From Shouchella miscanthi (GTDB lineage: Bacteria > Bacillota > Bacilli > Bacillales > Bacillaceae_D): DNA of 64,000 nt. This document shows positions 27,246-36,248 of this stretch, piece after piece. The stretch is from the NCBI RefSeq assembly GCF_007725405.1, contig NZ_CP042163.1, forward strand, positions 3,038,001 to 3,102,000, read 5' to 3'. Every line of letters starts with the position of its first letter. Position 1 is the first letter of the stretch. The notes beneath the pieces were generated by a model that did no database searches, was not told where the DNA came from, and was given only the letters and a program-made list of their open reading frames with translations. The position numbers and the translations under genes were made by a program.

Positions 27246-28241
27246 TTGGAAGAAAGAGAAGATTTGTATGATTTAACGATTATCGGCGGTGGTCCAGCCG
27301 GACTATTTGCAGCCTTCTACGCAGGTATGCGTCAAATGAAAGTAAAAGTAGTTGAAAGTATGCCTCAATTAGGTGGTCAACTTTCAGCACTGTATCCTGA
27401 TAAATATATTTATGATGTTGCTGGTTTTCCAAATGTAAAAGCGCAAGATCTAGTTGATCAGTTGACTGCTCAAGCGCAGCAATTTAATCCTACACTTGCA
27501 TTAGAGGAAGCTGTTCAAACATTGGTAAAGGAAAATGATGATACGTTTACATTAACCACAAATAAGCAATCTCATGCAACAAAAGCTGTTTTAATTACAG
27601 CTGGTGCTGGTGCTTTTGCTCCAAGAAAACTAAAAGTAGCAGATGCTGAACAATATGAAGATAAAAATATTCATTATTTCATTCGCGATTTAAGTGCGTT
27701 TACCGGAAAACGCGTTGTTGTTATAGGCGGCGGTGATTCTGCTGTGGACTGGGCATTAATGCTTGAGCCTATCGCAAAAGAAGTAACCCTCGTTCACCGT
27801 CGTGATGAGTTTCGCGCTCACGAACATAGCGTAGAATTGCTGAAGAAGTCTAAGGTGCGTTTATTGACACCATTTGAAACAACAGAGCTTCATGGCAACG
27901 GTGAGCTCGTTGAATCACTTACATTCACAAAAGTAAAAGGTGAAGAAACTGAGACGATTCATGTAGACGATGTTGTTGTCACATTTGGCTTTGTTTCTAG
28001 TCTAGGACCAATTAAAGAATGGGGATTAGACATTCATAAAAATGCGATTAAAGTGAACTCCAAAATGGAAACGAATATTGAAGGGGTTTACGCCGCTGGT
28101 GATGTGAGTACGTATGACGGAAAAGTAAAACTGATTGCTACCGGCTTTGGTGAAGCACCAACTGCTGTAAACAATGCAAAAGTATATATCGATCCAAAAG
28201 CCCGCGTCTTCCCTGGTCACTCAACAAGTCTTTTTGAATAA
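27246..28241 (+). CDS. yumC: Ferredoxin/flavodoxin--NADP+ reductase (thioredoxin-reductase-like, YumC)
   Basis: 331 residues. FAD motif [21 protein letters not shown] motif [15 protein letters not shown] with HRRDEFRAH, and FAD-binding [13 protein letters not shown]. It lacks the redox CxxC of thioredoxin reductases, as YumC does. YumC reduces ferredoxin with NADPH and supplies electrons to Fe-S and desaturase enzymes. The C-terminal HSTSLFE matches. ATG 27201 starts the longest frame, but TTG 27246-27248 has GGGGGTG at seven bases and matches the family N-terminus. Confidence 0.95.
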   Translation: MEEREDLYDLTIIGGGPAGLFAAFYAGMRQMKVKVVESMPQLGGQLSALYPDKYIYDVAGFPNVKAQDLVDQLTAQAQQFNPTLALEEAVQTLVKENDDTFTLTTNKQSHATKAVLITAGAGAFAPRKLKVADAEQYEDKNIHYFIRDLSAFTGKRVVVIGGGDSAVDWALMLEPIAKEVTLVHRRDEFRAHEHSVELLKKSKVRLLTPFETTELHGNGELVESLTFTKVKGEETETIHVDDVVVTFGFVSSLGPIKEWGLDIHKNAIKVNSKMETNIEGVYAAGDVSTYDGKVKLIATGFGEAPTAVNNAKVYIDPKARVFPGHSTSLFE

Positions 28242-28243
28242 GA

Positions 28244-28277
28244 AGGAGCTCGCTACTAACGTAGCGAGCTTTCTTTC
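28244..28277. terminator. Bidirectional terminator yumC/mtlD
   Basis: GAGCTCGCTAC/GTAGCGAGCT stem, loop TAAC, with a T-rich tail. Confidence 0.8.
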
Positions 28278-28280
28278 TTT

Positions 28281-29411
28281 TTATTCATGTCGTTTCCGTA
28301 GTAATTCAACAAGAGGGTGTGATTCTTCAATCCCAGTAATACTTGTAAACGCCCCGATTTTTCCTTTTTCTTCAATGAGCTGTTTAAGCTTTATACTTTC
28401 TTCATCTGTTTCATCATAAAAATGTAGGGCATCATCAATCGTTTCCACAAGTGATTCAGGATGCAAGCCTTTTTCAGCTAATGCTTTTGCTGGTTTTACT
28501 AAGCGATCCTTTACTCCTAATTTACGGATAGGGCCTCGACCAACACGTTGAACTTTATCCTCTAAATAAGGATTCTCAAATCGCGTAATAATTTTATCAA
28601 TATAAGCTTCCTGTTCATCTGGATCAAATCCATGATCGTCAACTAGAATGGCTTTTGTTTCATTTAAAGCTCCGCGTACACGATGTTTAATATAATCACT
28701 CGCTAACGCCTCTTTGATCGTCTCAATCCCTGCTCGAAAGCCTGCATAAGAGGCTACAGCATGTCCAGTATTGACCGTAAACAGTTTACGCTCAATAAAA
28801 GGAGCTAAATCCTGTACTAGTTTCGCTTCACCTAGCGCTACGGTATCACCTATTAAGGACGGCTCCTCCACAACCCATTCAAAAAATGGTTCCACTGTGA
28901 CAGCTAAAAGGTCTTCAGACTGCACATTCGGTACGATACGGTCAACGGCAGCATCTGCAAAGCCTGTGTATCCTTGGATCGTTTCCCATTCACTTTGACT
29001 TAGTTTTTCGATAACCGCTTCTTTCAGTTGTGATGTAGCGCGTATTGCATTTTCACAAGCAATAATATTAACCGGCTTTACCCCTTTACGCGCAAGCAAC
29101 CCTTTGGCAATTGTGCTCGCAAGCATTGGCAAAATATGCGGTCCTACAGCCGTTGTAATCACATCAGCATCTTGAATCGCTTCTATTACAGCACCTTCGT
29201 TTTCTTTACTGTTGATTCCGGACACATTGTCCACAGTAAACGTCGTATGCTCTTCTCCAACAACATGAACTGTGTAGTTTCCACGCTCATTTAATGCTTG
29301 AATAACGGTATCGTTCACATCTACGAATTGTACGTGGTAGCCTGCATCAGCTAACAAAGCACCAATAAAGCCTCTCCCAATGTTTCCTGCCCCAAAATGA
29401 ACAGCCTTCAT
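28281..29411 (-). CDS. mtlD: Mannitol-1-phosphate 5-dehydrogenase
   Basis: 376 residues; NAD-binding VHFGAGNIGRGFIGALLADAG at the N-terminus and the family segment GLARKGVKPVNIIACENAIRA-type region at about 105-125. It oxidises mannitol-1-phosphate to fructose-6-phosphate. Last gene of mtlA-mtlR-mtlF-mtlD; its ATG overlaps the mtlF stop by 1 bp. Terminated by the hairpin shared with yumC. Confidence 0.96.
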   Translation of the reverse strand: MKAVHFGAGNIGRGFIGALLADAGYHVQFVDVNDTVIQALNERGNYTVHVVGEEHTTFTVDNVSGINSKENEGAVIEAIQDADVITTAVGPHILPMLASTIAKGLLARKGVKPVNIIACENAIRATSQLKEAVIEKLSQSEWETIQGYTGFADAAVDRIVPNVQSEDLLAVTVEPFFEWVVEEPSLIGDTVALGEAKLVQDLAPFIERKLFTVNTGHAVASYAGFRAGIETIKEALASDYIKHRVRGALNETKAILVDDHGFDPDEQEAYIDKIITRFENPYLEDKVQRVGRGPIRKLGVKDRLVKPAKALAEKGLHPESLVETIDDALHFYDETDEESIKLKQLIEEKGKIGAFTSITGIEESHPLVELLRKRHE

Positions 29412-29845
29412 TATTCAGCAACCTCAGAGAAAAAATCGAGTACGTCTTTTTCGGACTTCGCTTTAAGTAGTTCACGAACATTTTCTTCTTCAGAGCAAGC
29501 AATGGCAATCTGTGAAAGAATAGCTAAATGCTCGTCTCCTTTCCCAGCTATACCGATTACAAGCTGTACAGGGTTTCCGTTCCAATCCATTTCTTCCTCC
29601 AGTAATTGAATGGATAAACCAGAAGAACGTACTTCATCTCGTGCATCTTCTGTACCGTGTGGTATAGCAAGTAAATTGCCCATGTACGTGGACGTTACTT
29701 CTTCTCGTTCAAACATTTTATCAATGTACGTTTCGCTAATGTAACCTTGTTCAGCTAAAATTTCACCTGCTTGACGAATGGCTTCTTCTTTAGAGCTTAC
29801 GTTCACATGTAAACGGATGTTTTCTTCTTTTAAAATACTCATCAT
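29411..29845 (-). CDS. mtlF: Mannitol-specific PTS enzyme IIA
   Basis: 144 residues of the fructose/mannitol EIIA family, with the phospho-accepting His in LLAIPHGTEDARDEV (about residue 63-64). It takes the phosphoryl group from HPr and passes it to the EIIB domain(s) of MtlA. Overlaps mtlR by 4 bp and mtlD by 1 bp, so the three are translationally coupled. Confidence 0.95.
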   Translation of the reverse strand: MMSILKEENIRLHVNVSSKEEAIRQAGEILAEQGYISETYIDKMFEREEVTSTYMGNLLAIPHGTEDARDEVRSSGLSIQLLEEEMDWNGNPVQLVIGIAGKGDEHLAILSQIAIACSEEENVRELLKAKSEKDVLDFFSEVAE

Positions 29846-31905
29846 GTATCGACTCCTTCGTTAATAAATCGCATTAAAAATGTTTTACTTTTTTCTTCAA
29901 GCAACGATTGGATGCTTGAAATGGTTTCTTCTTTAAAAACTTTCGTTTGTTCCTCCGATTCAATCAACAGGATACTTAAGTAACTCATATAAGCAAGCTG
30001 TTGCTCTGTTAAATCAAGAGGAGCTAGCATTAAGATAACCCTAGCAATGTCTTCTTTTTCTCCTGCCATCGATAACACAGGAGTAGATCGGCTTAATGTT
30101 AGTATCCCAAAAACAGGCGCAAGTATATCTTCTGTACGTGTATGATATAAAGCCATACCCGCATTTGGAATTGCTAACCCTCCAAGTTCTTCCCGCTCTT
30201 TTAAAGCCCTAAGAACCTGGTCGTGTTTTTTTACTTTACCCTTTTTTTCAAGATCCTCAACAACATTATCTAGATCGTTTTCTACGGTATCAATACGACA
30301 ATGAAACACAGAATCAAGGACTTGTTCCATAAACAAGCTCATTGTTGTAATGTCCTTCATTGTTATAGGTGTCTGCAGCTCTCTAACTGAAGGAACGGTT
30401 ACCATTGGTGGCTGTTCATTTTGACGATCTAGATACGTTTGAATCATCTTCACTTCATTGTCTGTTAAAACAGGACTAACATGGATTGCTTGACGCTTTC
30501 GCTCATTAATACGAACAGTAGACAAAAATAAATCAAAAGAATGAGGATCATATTGATTTAAATCTAATAGTGAGGCTAACGTAATCGATTGAACTTCAGG
30601 AAATTCATCTCGAATCCGACTAGACAGCATTCGAGCTGATCCGATCCCACTCGAACATACAACAAGCGCACGAATGGGTCCACGGTTACGATTTCTTGTA
30701 ATGACCGCACCAAAGTGTAACGTTAAAAAACCAATTTCTTCATCTGGTAGTTCAATTGGCGAAAACACTTTTCCTGCTTTTTCTTTTGTAACATTGAATA
30801 GCGAACCGTAGTCTGCTTTAATTTTGTCGAGAAGCGGATTGTGTATTTTCATATGTTGCTCAACTCGATAAATCGTAGGTCGCAAGTGTGCAAGTAGTCC
30901 TTGAAAAAAGGAAGGATCGCTAAAAGAAATACGCAATGCCTCTTCCATTTCTCTTATAAGCGCTTTTACCCGATAAGACAGTTCAGGGTTCCCTTTTATA
31001 AACGTTTCTTCAAAAGGTTGAGACGTTCTCGTCCCTCGTAAATGCATGACTAAATAGCCGACTTCTTCTTTTGGAATATGAATATGAAACGTCTTCTCTA
31101 GCGCTTTTGCCAAGCTCTGCGCTAATGGCAACACATCTTTTTCCCGTTCTAGCACTTCTAGCTGCATAGCATCCATTTGAATCTTTTCACCTTGGCGAAT
31201 TCGCTCGACTGCCAATGTAATATGAACGACGAGGGCTATATACGACTGGTCGGTTAATCGCTCCAAAGCCTCAGCATGAAGTTGAGCTAATGTTTTCTGA
31301 ACGTTTCGTATTGTCACTAGATCAACGAAATGAAGCAAACGATTCGCTACTTCTTGTTGTAAATCCTCAGAAAAAACCGCATGATAAAACGTCTCTTCTG
31401 TTAAATGCTCTGAAAGAACAGCCGACATCGCTCGTCGTATAGACGTTTCGGTTCCAATTGCTTCAACCCCAAACCCTCTTTTTCGAACAAGTTCAATGCC
31501 AAAACGTTCAAGCCACTCACTCGCCTTATATAAGTCAGAACTAACGGTTGCTACTGCGACGTCTAACTCTTTTGCAAGGGCATAAAGTTTTACTGGCCCT
31601 TTCGCATCTAATAAGGTAGCAAGCAGTAGACTCACTCGTTCTTCTGCCGTTAAATGCTCTTGTTTGTTATCCGCTAATTTGGTTGCAAGCTTCTGCTTCG
31701 CTTCGATTGTGCCAAGAACTCTAACACGCGGTTTTCGCTGTAGCGTTAATTCATTCGTTTTAAGCGTCTTTTCTACATCTTTTAAATCGCGTTGAACAGT
31801 ACGGAGACTAACCGAGGCCATTTCCGCTAGTTCTTTTATGCTCAATCCCATTTCATGATCCAGCAGCGTTTTAATGAGTATACGCTCTCTCGCCGTTAAG
31901 AACAC
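29842..31905 (-). CDS. mtlR: Mannitol operon activator MtlR (PRD-containing, BglG/DeoR-like)
   Basis: 687 residues. N-terminal HTH (ELAEMASVSLRTVQRDL) and a second HTH, then PRD1 and PRD2 (about 180-390, with conserved His such as in YLVMHLRGTR and GFLTLHFGA), an EIIB-Gat-like domain (ALVVCSSGIGSARM with regulatory Cys) and an EIIA-like C-terminal domain (NAGMALYHTRTED with His). Activity in Bacillus is set by PTS phosphorylation of these residues. GTG 31903-31905 has GGAGG at eight bases; the TTG of the longest frame overlaps that site. Confidence 0.93.
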   Translation of the reverse strand: MFLTARERILIKTLLDHEMGLSIKELAEMASVSLRTVQRDLKDVEKTLKTNELTLQRKPRVRVLGTIEAKQKLATKLADNKQEHLTAEERVSLLLATLLDAKGPVKLYALAKELDVAVATVSSDLYKASEWLERFGIELVRKRGFGVEAIGTETSIRRAMSAVLSEHLTEETFYHAVFSEDLQQEVANRLLHFVDLVTIRNVQKTLAQLHAEALERLTDQSYIALVVHITLAVERIRQGEKIQMDAMQLEVLEREKDVLPLAQSLAKALEKTFHIHIPKEEVGYLVMHLRGTRTSQPFEETFIKGNPELSYRVKALIREMEEALRISFSDPSFFQGLLAHLRPTIYRVEQHMKIHNPLLDKIKADYGSLFNVTKEKAGKVFSPIELPDEEIGFLTLHFGAVITRNRNRGPIRALVVCSSGIGSARMLSSRIRDEFPEVQSITLASLLDLNQYDPHSFDLFLSTVRINERKRQAIHVSPVLTDNEVKMIQTYLDRQNEQPPMVTVPSVRELQTPITMKDITTMSLFMEQVLDSVFHCRIDTVENDLDNVVEDLEKKGKVKKHDQVLRALKEREELGGLAIPNAGMALYHTRTEDILAPVFGILTLSRSTPVLSMAGEKEDIARVILMLAPLDLTEQQLAYMSYLSILLIESEEQTKVFKEETISSIQSLLEEKSKTFLMRFINEGVDT

Positions 31906-31931
31906 AATAAAAACCTCCAATTACAGCAGGA

Positions 31932-31955
31932 AGCACCCCTAGAGTTAGGGATGCT
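31932..31955 (-). promoter_or_regulatory. Intercistronic hairpin mtlA/mtlR
   Basis: In minus-strand RNA AGCAUCCCUA pairs with UAGGGGUGCU (ten pairs including one G-U), loop ACUC. There is no U tract after it, so it is more likely an mRNA-stabilising or processing hairpin after mtlA than a terminator. Confidence 0.5.
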
Positions 31956-31960
31956 ATTTT

Positions 31961-33682
31961 TTATTTCAAGCGTTCAATTAACTCATCATACTTCGGACTG
32001 TTCATGAAGTTTTCCACGGAAATGTGTTCAGCGTTTGGCTGTTTTTGTTTTGCACGCTCCGTTAAGTCTTTATGGGTAATCACAATGTCAGCATCCGACG
32101 GAATAGAATTAATTGCTGTATTCGATATATGGATACCCTCAATGTTTGCCTTCTTAAACTTATTTTTTAATAAAGAGGCACCCATTGCACTTGACCCCAT
32201 TCCGGCATCACACGCAAAGATAATTTTATCAACTTCTTCTTTTGTCGCTTCTGATGAAACAGGTTGCTCTATCGATTGACCACCTTTTAAATCTTCAATA
32301 ATTTCATTATAGCGTGGGCTATTCATAAAATTATCCACAGATACGTGTATAGCAGATGGATTCTTTTGCTTAGCACGCTCGGTAAGATCCTTATGGGTAA
32401 TCACAAGATCGGCACTGTCTGGAATATTGCTAATGGACGTATTCGAAACCGACACGCCTTCAATTCCTGCTTTCTTCACGCGATCTTTCATAATGGACGC
32501 ACCCATTGCACTCGAACCCATACCAGCATCACATGCGAAGATGATGGATGAAACGTTTTCGTACCCATTTCCTGTTTTTGAACCGCTTGTTGAAACAACA
32601 GAAGATTTCTTACCTTTCATATCTTGCATCTTTGCTTGTGCTTCTTCAATATTGTCTTCCTCGCCTTTTTTGTCGAAGCGGAGGATAAGAGAAGCAATTA
32701 CAAAGGAAACAACCGTCGCCACTAAGACCCCTAAAATAACACCTAGATAATCTCCCTGTGCTGTTAAAGCCATGATTGGAATAATACTTCCTGGTGAAGC
32801 TGGAGCAACTAAACCAACTTGGAAGAGGTTAAATACAAATACTCCAGATGCACCACCAAAGATAACGGCAAGAAACATTAATGGTTTCATTAATACATAA
32901 GGGAAGTAAATTTCATGAATACCACCAATAAAATGAATGATACCAGCTCCATATGCAGAGCCTCGAGCAACACCTTTACCAAATATCATAAACGCTAGTA
33001 AAATACCTAAACCTGGACCAGGGTTAGCTTCTAATAAGTAAAAGATTGATTTACCGAGAGTGTCAAATTGTGTTGCTGCTAAAGGTACGAGCACGCCATG
33101 ATTGATGGCATTGTTTAAGAACAAGATTTTTGCTGGCTCAATAATAATACTTACAAGCGGTAATAAGCCAGTAGAGATAAGAAAATCTGCCCCTGCTCCT
33201 AGCGCACTTGTCAGTCCTTTTACAATTGGTGCTACAAGGAGTGATCCTATTACGGCTAAAGCAGCACCAATTAATCCAGCCGAGAAGTTGTTAACAAGCA
33301 TTTCAAACCCTTGTCTAATCTTCCCATCAACCAATTGGTCAAACTTTTTAATGGCATAACCACCAAGTGGCCCCATAATCATTGCTCCAATAAACATTGG
33401 TGCGTCTGGTACAGCGGCAATGACACCCATTACTGCTGTTGCCCCTACTACACCCCCGCGCATATCATGGACTAGCTTACCACCTGTATAAGCAATTAGT
33501 AGTGGTAGCAAGTAGTAGATCATTGGTACAACCATGTTATCTAAAATTTGTATAAAGAAAAATGCATTAATAGCTGTGATAGTACCAAAAGCAATAAACG
33601 CGCCAATGTTTGGCATGATCATGCTACTTAAATTACTTCCGAATCGTTGTACACGGGATCGGATGCTTTTTTTCTCGGTCAT
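31961..33682 (-). CDS. mtlA: Mannitol-specific PTS enzyme IICBB (tandem EIIB domains)
   Basis: 573 residues; usual Bacillus MtlA is about 475. EIIC membrane domain about 1-340 (INHGVLVPLA, GGIHEIYFPYVLMKP motifs), a linker, then two EIIB domains: about 375-466 with FACDAGMGSS (Cys384) and about 483-573 with the same motif (Cys491). The two B domains agree at about 63 of 87 aligned residues. The protein imports and phosphorylates mannitol using MtlF-P. AGGAGG precedes ATG 33680-33682. The extra EIIB is intact and keeps its phospho-cysteine, so it is not a relic by sequence. Confidence 0.95.
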   Translation of the reverse strand: MTEKKSIRSRVQRFGSNLSSMIMPNIGAFIAFGTITAINAFFFIQILDNMVVPMIYYLLPLLIAYTGGKLVHDMRGGVVGATAVMGVIAAVPDAPMFIGAMIMGPLGGYAIKKFDQLVDGKIRQGFEMLVNNFSAGLIGAALAVIGSLLVAPIVKGLTSALGAGADFLISTGLLPLVSIIIEPAKILFLNNAINHGVLVPLAATQFDTLGKSIFYLLEANPGPGLGILLAFMIFGKGVARGSAYGAGIIHFIGGIHEIYFPYVLMKPLMFLAVIFGGASGVFVFNLFQVGLVAPASPGSIIPIMALTAQGDYLGVILGVLVATVVSFVIASLILRFDKKGEEDNIEEAQAKMQDMKGKKSSVVSTSGSKTGNGYENVSSIIFACDAGMGSSAMGASIMKDRVKKAGIEGVSVSNTSISNIPDSADLVITHKDLTERAKQKNPSAIHVSVDNFMNSPRYNEIIEDLKGGQSIEQPVSSEATKEEVDKIIFACDAGMGSSAMGASLLKNKFKKANIEGIHISNTAINSIPSDADIVITHKDLTERAKQKQPNAEHISVENFMNSPKYDELIERLK

Positions 33683-33698
33683 ATTCGTTCCTCCTATT

Positions 33699-33717
33699 CA
33701 AGTAAGTACTTTACTTG
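33699..33717. promoter_or_regulatory. Inverted repeat just upstream of mtlA
   Basis: CAAGTAA-GTACT-TTACTTG, perfect 7-bp arms, 17 bases before the mtlA start codon and adjacent to its ribosome-binding site. Could be an operator or a leader hairpin. Confidence 0.4.
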
Positions 33718-33767
33718 CATTTTATCCATCAATAGCTTGCCCTTCAAGAAAAGGAAAATACAATTTC

Positions 33768-33784
33768 GTCGCATTGGTTGCGAC
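33768..33784. promoter_or_regulatory. Inverted repeat in the mtlA upstream region
   Basis: GTCGCA-TTGGT-TGCGAC, perfect 6-bp arms, about 85 bp upstream of mtlA and about 110 bp upstream of the divergent binding-protein gene. Candidate MtlR or other regulator site. Confidence 0.35.
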
Positions 33785-33893
33785 AAAACTGTTAAAAGTG
33801 CTTTCTTTTATAATAGAAGAAACTGTTTTCAACTTGATTGTTTTATACTTTCGTTGCATACTTACAAAGTACATAGAATTAGGGGGAATTACG

Positions 33894-34721
33894 ATGATTA
33901 ACAAACTTATTTTTCCTTCTTTGATCGCGACGGTTTTCCTTGCCGCTTGTGGATCAAACGAAGACAATATAGCATCTGGAAACACAGCTTGGAATGCCAT
34001 TCAAGAATCTGGAACGATGACGGTCGCTACGGCTGGCACTTTGTTTCCTACTTCTTACCATTCGGAAGACGATCAATTGACTGGTTATGAAGTGGAACTT
34101 GTTAGGGAAATTGCTGCCATTCTTGATGTTGAAGTTGAATTTGAGGAAATTGGCGTAGATACAATGACACAGGCCTTAAACAGTGGTCGTGTTCATATTG
34201 CTGCCAATAGTCTGACAAAAACGGAGGAGCGGGAACAAAACTTTGATTTTTCTACTCCATATAAATACTCGTTCGGAAGTGCCATCGTTCGAGAGGAAGA
34301 TTTATCTGGCATTGAAACGTTAGAAGACTTAGATGGAAAGATTGCGCTAGGAGCCATGAATACGACTTATATGCAAAAAGCAGAAGAATACGGCGCAACG
34401 CCAAAATTCTTTGATAATGTCACAAATGACGTCTATTTAAGAGCAGTCGAAAATGGTCAAGGAGACGTTATTCTAAACGATTATTACCTTCAATCCATTA
34501 CAGTCAATCATTTAACGGATATTGATGTTCAAGTACATCCGACACTCTTTTACGATCCAAGCGAGCAAGGTATTATGCTTGCTAAAGACGAGCCTCTTTT
34601 ACTTGAAGCGATAAATGAAGCCATTACACAACTATTAGAAGATGGAACAGCCGCATCGCTGTCTGAAGAATTTTTTGACGGCTATGATGTCACTCAGCTT
34701 CCTGATATTGATTTTGAATAA
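33894..34721 (+). CDS. Amino-acid ABC transporter substrate-binding lipoprotein
   Basis: 275 residues. Signal peptide with lipobox FLAAC (Cys at about 19), then a type 3 extracellular solute-binding fold (SBP_bac_3): GTMTVATAGTLFPTSYH, LTGYEVELVREIAAIL, ALNSGRVHIAANSLTKTEER-type and EEDLSGIETLEDLDGKIALGA segments. It binds a polar amino acid or similar ligand outside the membrane. ATG 33894-33896 has AGGGGG upstream; the open frame continues 120 codons upstream but antisense to mtlA. The permease gene follows by 18 bp. Confidence 0.9.
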   Translation: MINKLIFPSLIATVFLAACGSNEDNIASGNTAWNAIQESGTMTVATAGTLFPTSYHSEDDQLTGYEVELVREIAAILDVEVEFEEIGVDTMTQALNSGRVHIAANSLTKTEEREQNFDFSTPYKYSFGSAIVREEDLSGIETLEDLDGKIALGAMNTTYMQKAEEYGATPKFFDNVTNDVYLRAVENGQGDVILNDYYLQSITVNHLTDIDVQVHPTLFYDPSEQGIMLAKDEPLLLEAINEAITQLLEDGTAASLSEEFFDGYDVTQLPDIDFE

Positions 34722-34739
34722 CATAAAGGGTGTTTAAGA

Positions 34740-35414
34740 ATGAGTTCTTTTGATCTGACACTTGCCATTGAATCGTTCCCCTATATTTTAAAAGGGCTTC
34801 AATATACTATGCTCGTTGCGGTTGTAAGCATGATCATTGCTTTAGTTCTTGGCTTTTTTCTAGCTTTAGGTAGGATGTCCAAGCATATTTATTTTCGCTG
34901 GCCAAGTATGCTTTTCATTTCCTTTAATCGCGGTGTACCGATCCTTGTTCTACTTTTTCTTCTTTACGCTGCACTACCAGAACTTGGGTTTAGTTTAAGC
35001 ACAGTCGCTGCGGCTATCGTCGCCTTCAGTTTAAATACTTCCGCCTACATCGCGGAAGTAAACCGTTCGGCACTTTCTTCCGTGCCTTTGGGGCAACATG
35101 AAGCTGGCTCTGTATTAGGGTTAAATAAATGGCAGACGATGCGCTACGTTATTTTGCCACAAGCGATTCGTATTGCGTTACCTCCGTTAAGCAACGTCTT
35201 TTTAACACTCATTAAATCCACTTCAATTGCCTCTACGATTGCGTTACCAGAATTAATGTATCAAGCACGCATAATCGGTGGTCGTGAATTCAATTACTTA
35301 ACCGTCATTATTGTAGCAGCATTAATCTATTGGGTTGTTTGCTCTTTACTATCCTGGCTACAACGGTATTTAGAAAAACGCTACAATCACTACTTAGAAC
35401 CAGAACAAAAATAA
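34740..35414 (+). CDS. Amino-acid ABC transporter permease
   Basis: 224 residues, five membrane helices, of the His/Glu/Gln/Arg/opine permease family; the EAA loop EAGSVLGLNKWQTMRYVILPQAIRIALPPL (about 118-147) is clear. It forms the channel with the upstream binding protein. A strong terminator follows, and no ATP-binding subunit gene is present, so the system must borrow an ATPase encoded elsewhere. Confidence 0.92.
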   Translation: MSSFDLTLAIESFPYILKGLQYTMLVAVVSMIIALVLGFFLALGRMSKHIYFRWPSMLFISFNRGVPILVLLFLLYAALPELGFSLSTVAAAIVAFSLNTSAYIAEVNRSALSSVPLGQHEAGSVLGLNKWQTMRYVILPQAIRIALPPLSNVFLTLIKSTSIASTIALPELMYQARIIGGREFNYLTVIIVAALIYWVVCSLLSWLQRYLEKRYNHYLEPEQK

Positions 35415-35447
35415 GAAGAACCGAAGCAAACGCTTCGGTTCTTTGTT
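35414..35447. terminator. Bidirectional terminator ABC permease/yutM
   Basis: AAGAACCGAAGC/GCTTCGGTTCTT stem (35416-35427 with 35432-35443), loop AAAC. Confidence 0.88.
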
Positions 35448-35801
35448 TTAACAGTTTTCTGGTGTACCGGCATTTGTTGCGGTTCTGAATGAAGAGCCAC
35501 ACCCACAATTGGCGATCGCGTTAGGATTATCAATCGTAAAGCCGCCACCCATCATATTTTGTTTATAGTCAATGACTAGTCCTTTAATAATTGGTTCACT
35601 TTCCTGGTCAACAATAACGTCAATTCCATTTACTTGGAATGCTGTATCGTCCTCTGTCTTCTCATCATCAAAGCCCATGCCATAGGAAAGACCAGAACAG
35701 CCTCCGCCTTGTACACCGATTCGGAGCTTTAGTGACTCGTCACCTTCCTCTTTCTTCATGGAAAGAATTTGCGCTGCCGCTGCATCTGTAAGAGTAATCA
35801 T
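35448..35801 (-). CDS. yutM: A-type Fe-S carrier (HesB/IscA family, YutM)
   Basis: 117 residues, with the three conserved cysteines of A-type carriers: GGGCSG (Cys35) and NCGCGSSF (Cys99, Cys101). These proteins carry Fe or Fe-S clusters from the Suf system, also in this window, to target enzymes. GGGAGGCACG precedes ATG. The five residues ending in PENC extend slightly beyond the usual C-terminus and add a fourth Cys. Confidence 0.93.
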   Translation of the reverse strand: MITLTDAAAAQILSMKKEEGDESLKLRIGVQGGGCSGLSYGMGFDDEKTEDDTAFQVNGIDVIVDQESEPIIKGLVIDYKQNMMGGGFTIDNPNAIANCGCGSSFRTATNAGTPENC

Positions 35802-35864
35802 GTTCGTGCCTCCCTTTTTTCTTTCCTATAGTATAGACCTTTTTGTTTTTATACTCAAGTTTTT

Positions 35865-36035
35865 CTACTCTAAGGGTGATTGGTCTTTACGCATTAATCG
35901 ATTATGTATATCGTCAATTTGTTCGCTGTATGTCAATACAAGAGGATGATTTAAACCATGACGCTTAGCCGCTTGCAGCATTTCATAGCGCAACAGCTCC
36001 AGCCTTTCCAAACATAGGTCATTCCGTACGTTCAT
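35865..36035 (-). CDS. Spo0E-like sporulation regulatory protein (aspartyl phosphatase), 56 residues
   Basis: A 57-codon frame with ATG 36033-36035 preceded by GAGGTGTGAGG and stop TAG at 35865-35867. The product is a two-helix hairpin: LERLELLRYEMLQAAKRHG, then a turn, then LVLTYSEQIDDIHNRLMR. The second helix carries the S-x-x-[LI]-D signature of Spo0E-family phosphatases, which dephosphorylate Spo0A-P and delay sporulation. Short length is normal for the family. It lies between yutM and mqnE, so it would be missed by length-limited gene calling. Confidence 0.75.
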   Translation of the reverse strand: MNVRNDLCLERLELLRYEMLQAAKRHGLNHPLVLTYSEQIDDIHNRLMRKDQSPLE

Positions 36036-36248
36036 TTTACCTCACACCTCAATTTTATAAGTATTCACCAACCTGTATATTACATCGTACACCTACCGTG
36101 TTTCAATAAGTCATTCTACTTATTTTCTTCCTTGTGTCTGTTTCACGTTTCTTTCTTTCTTAAAAGTGTAGTAGTATAATAGAATGTGAAATCAACAAAA
36201 AGACTTCGTTATGTGCATCAAGCGATGTTTTAAAGGAGGATTCCGAAG

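Noticed and set aside
31961-32554. CRISPR or mobile-element repeat
   Set aside because: The long repeated stretch is the coding duplication of the EIIB domain in mtlA; it is in frame and preserves active sites. No CRISPR array, transposase or integrase was seen anywhere in the window.
33534-33893. N-terminal extension of the binding-protein frame by 120 codons
   Set aside because: It runs antisense to the mtlA start and through the intergenic region; the lipoprotein signal peptide and ribosome-binding site place the start at 33894.
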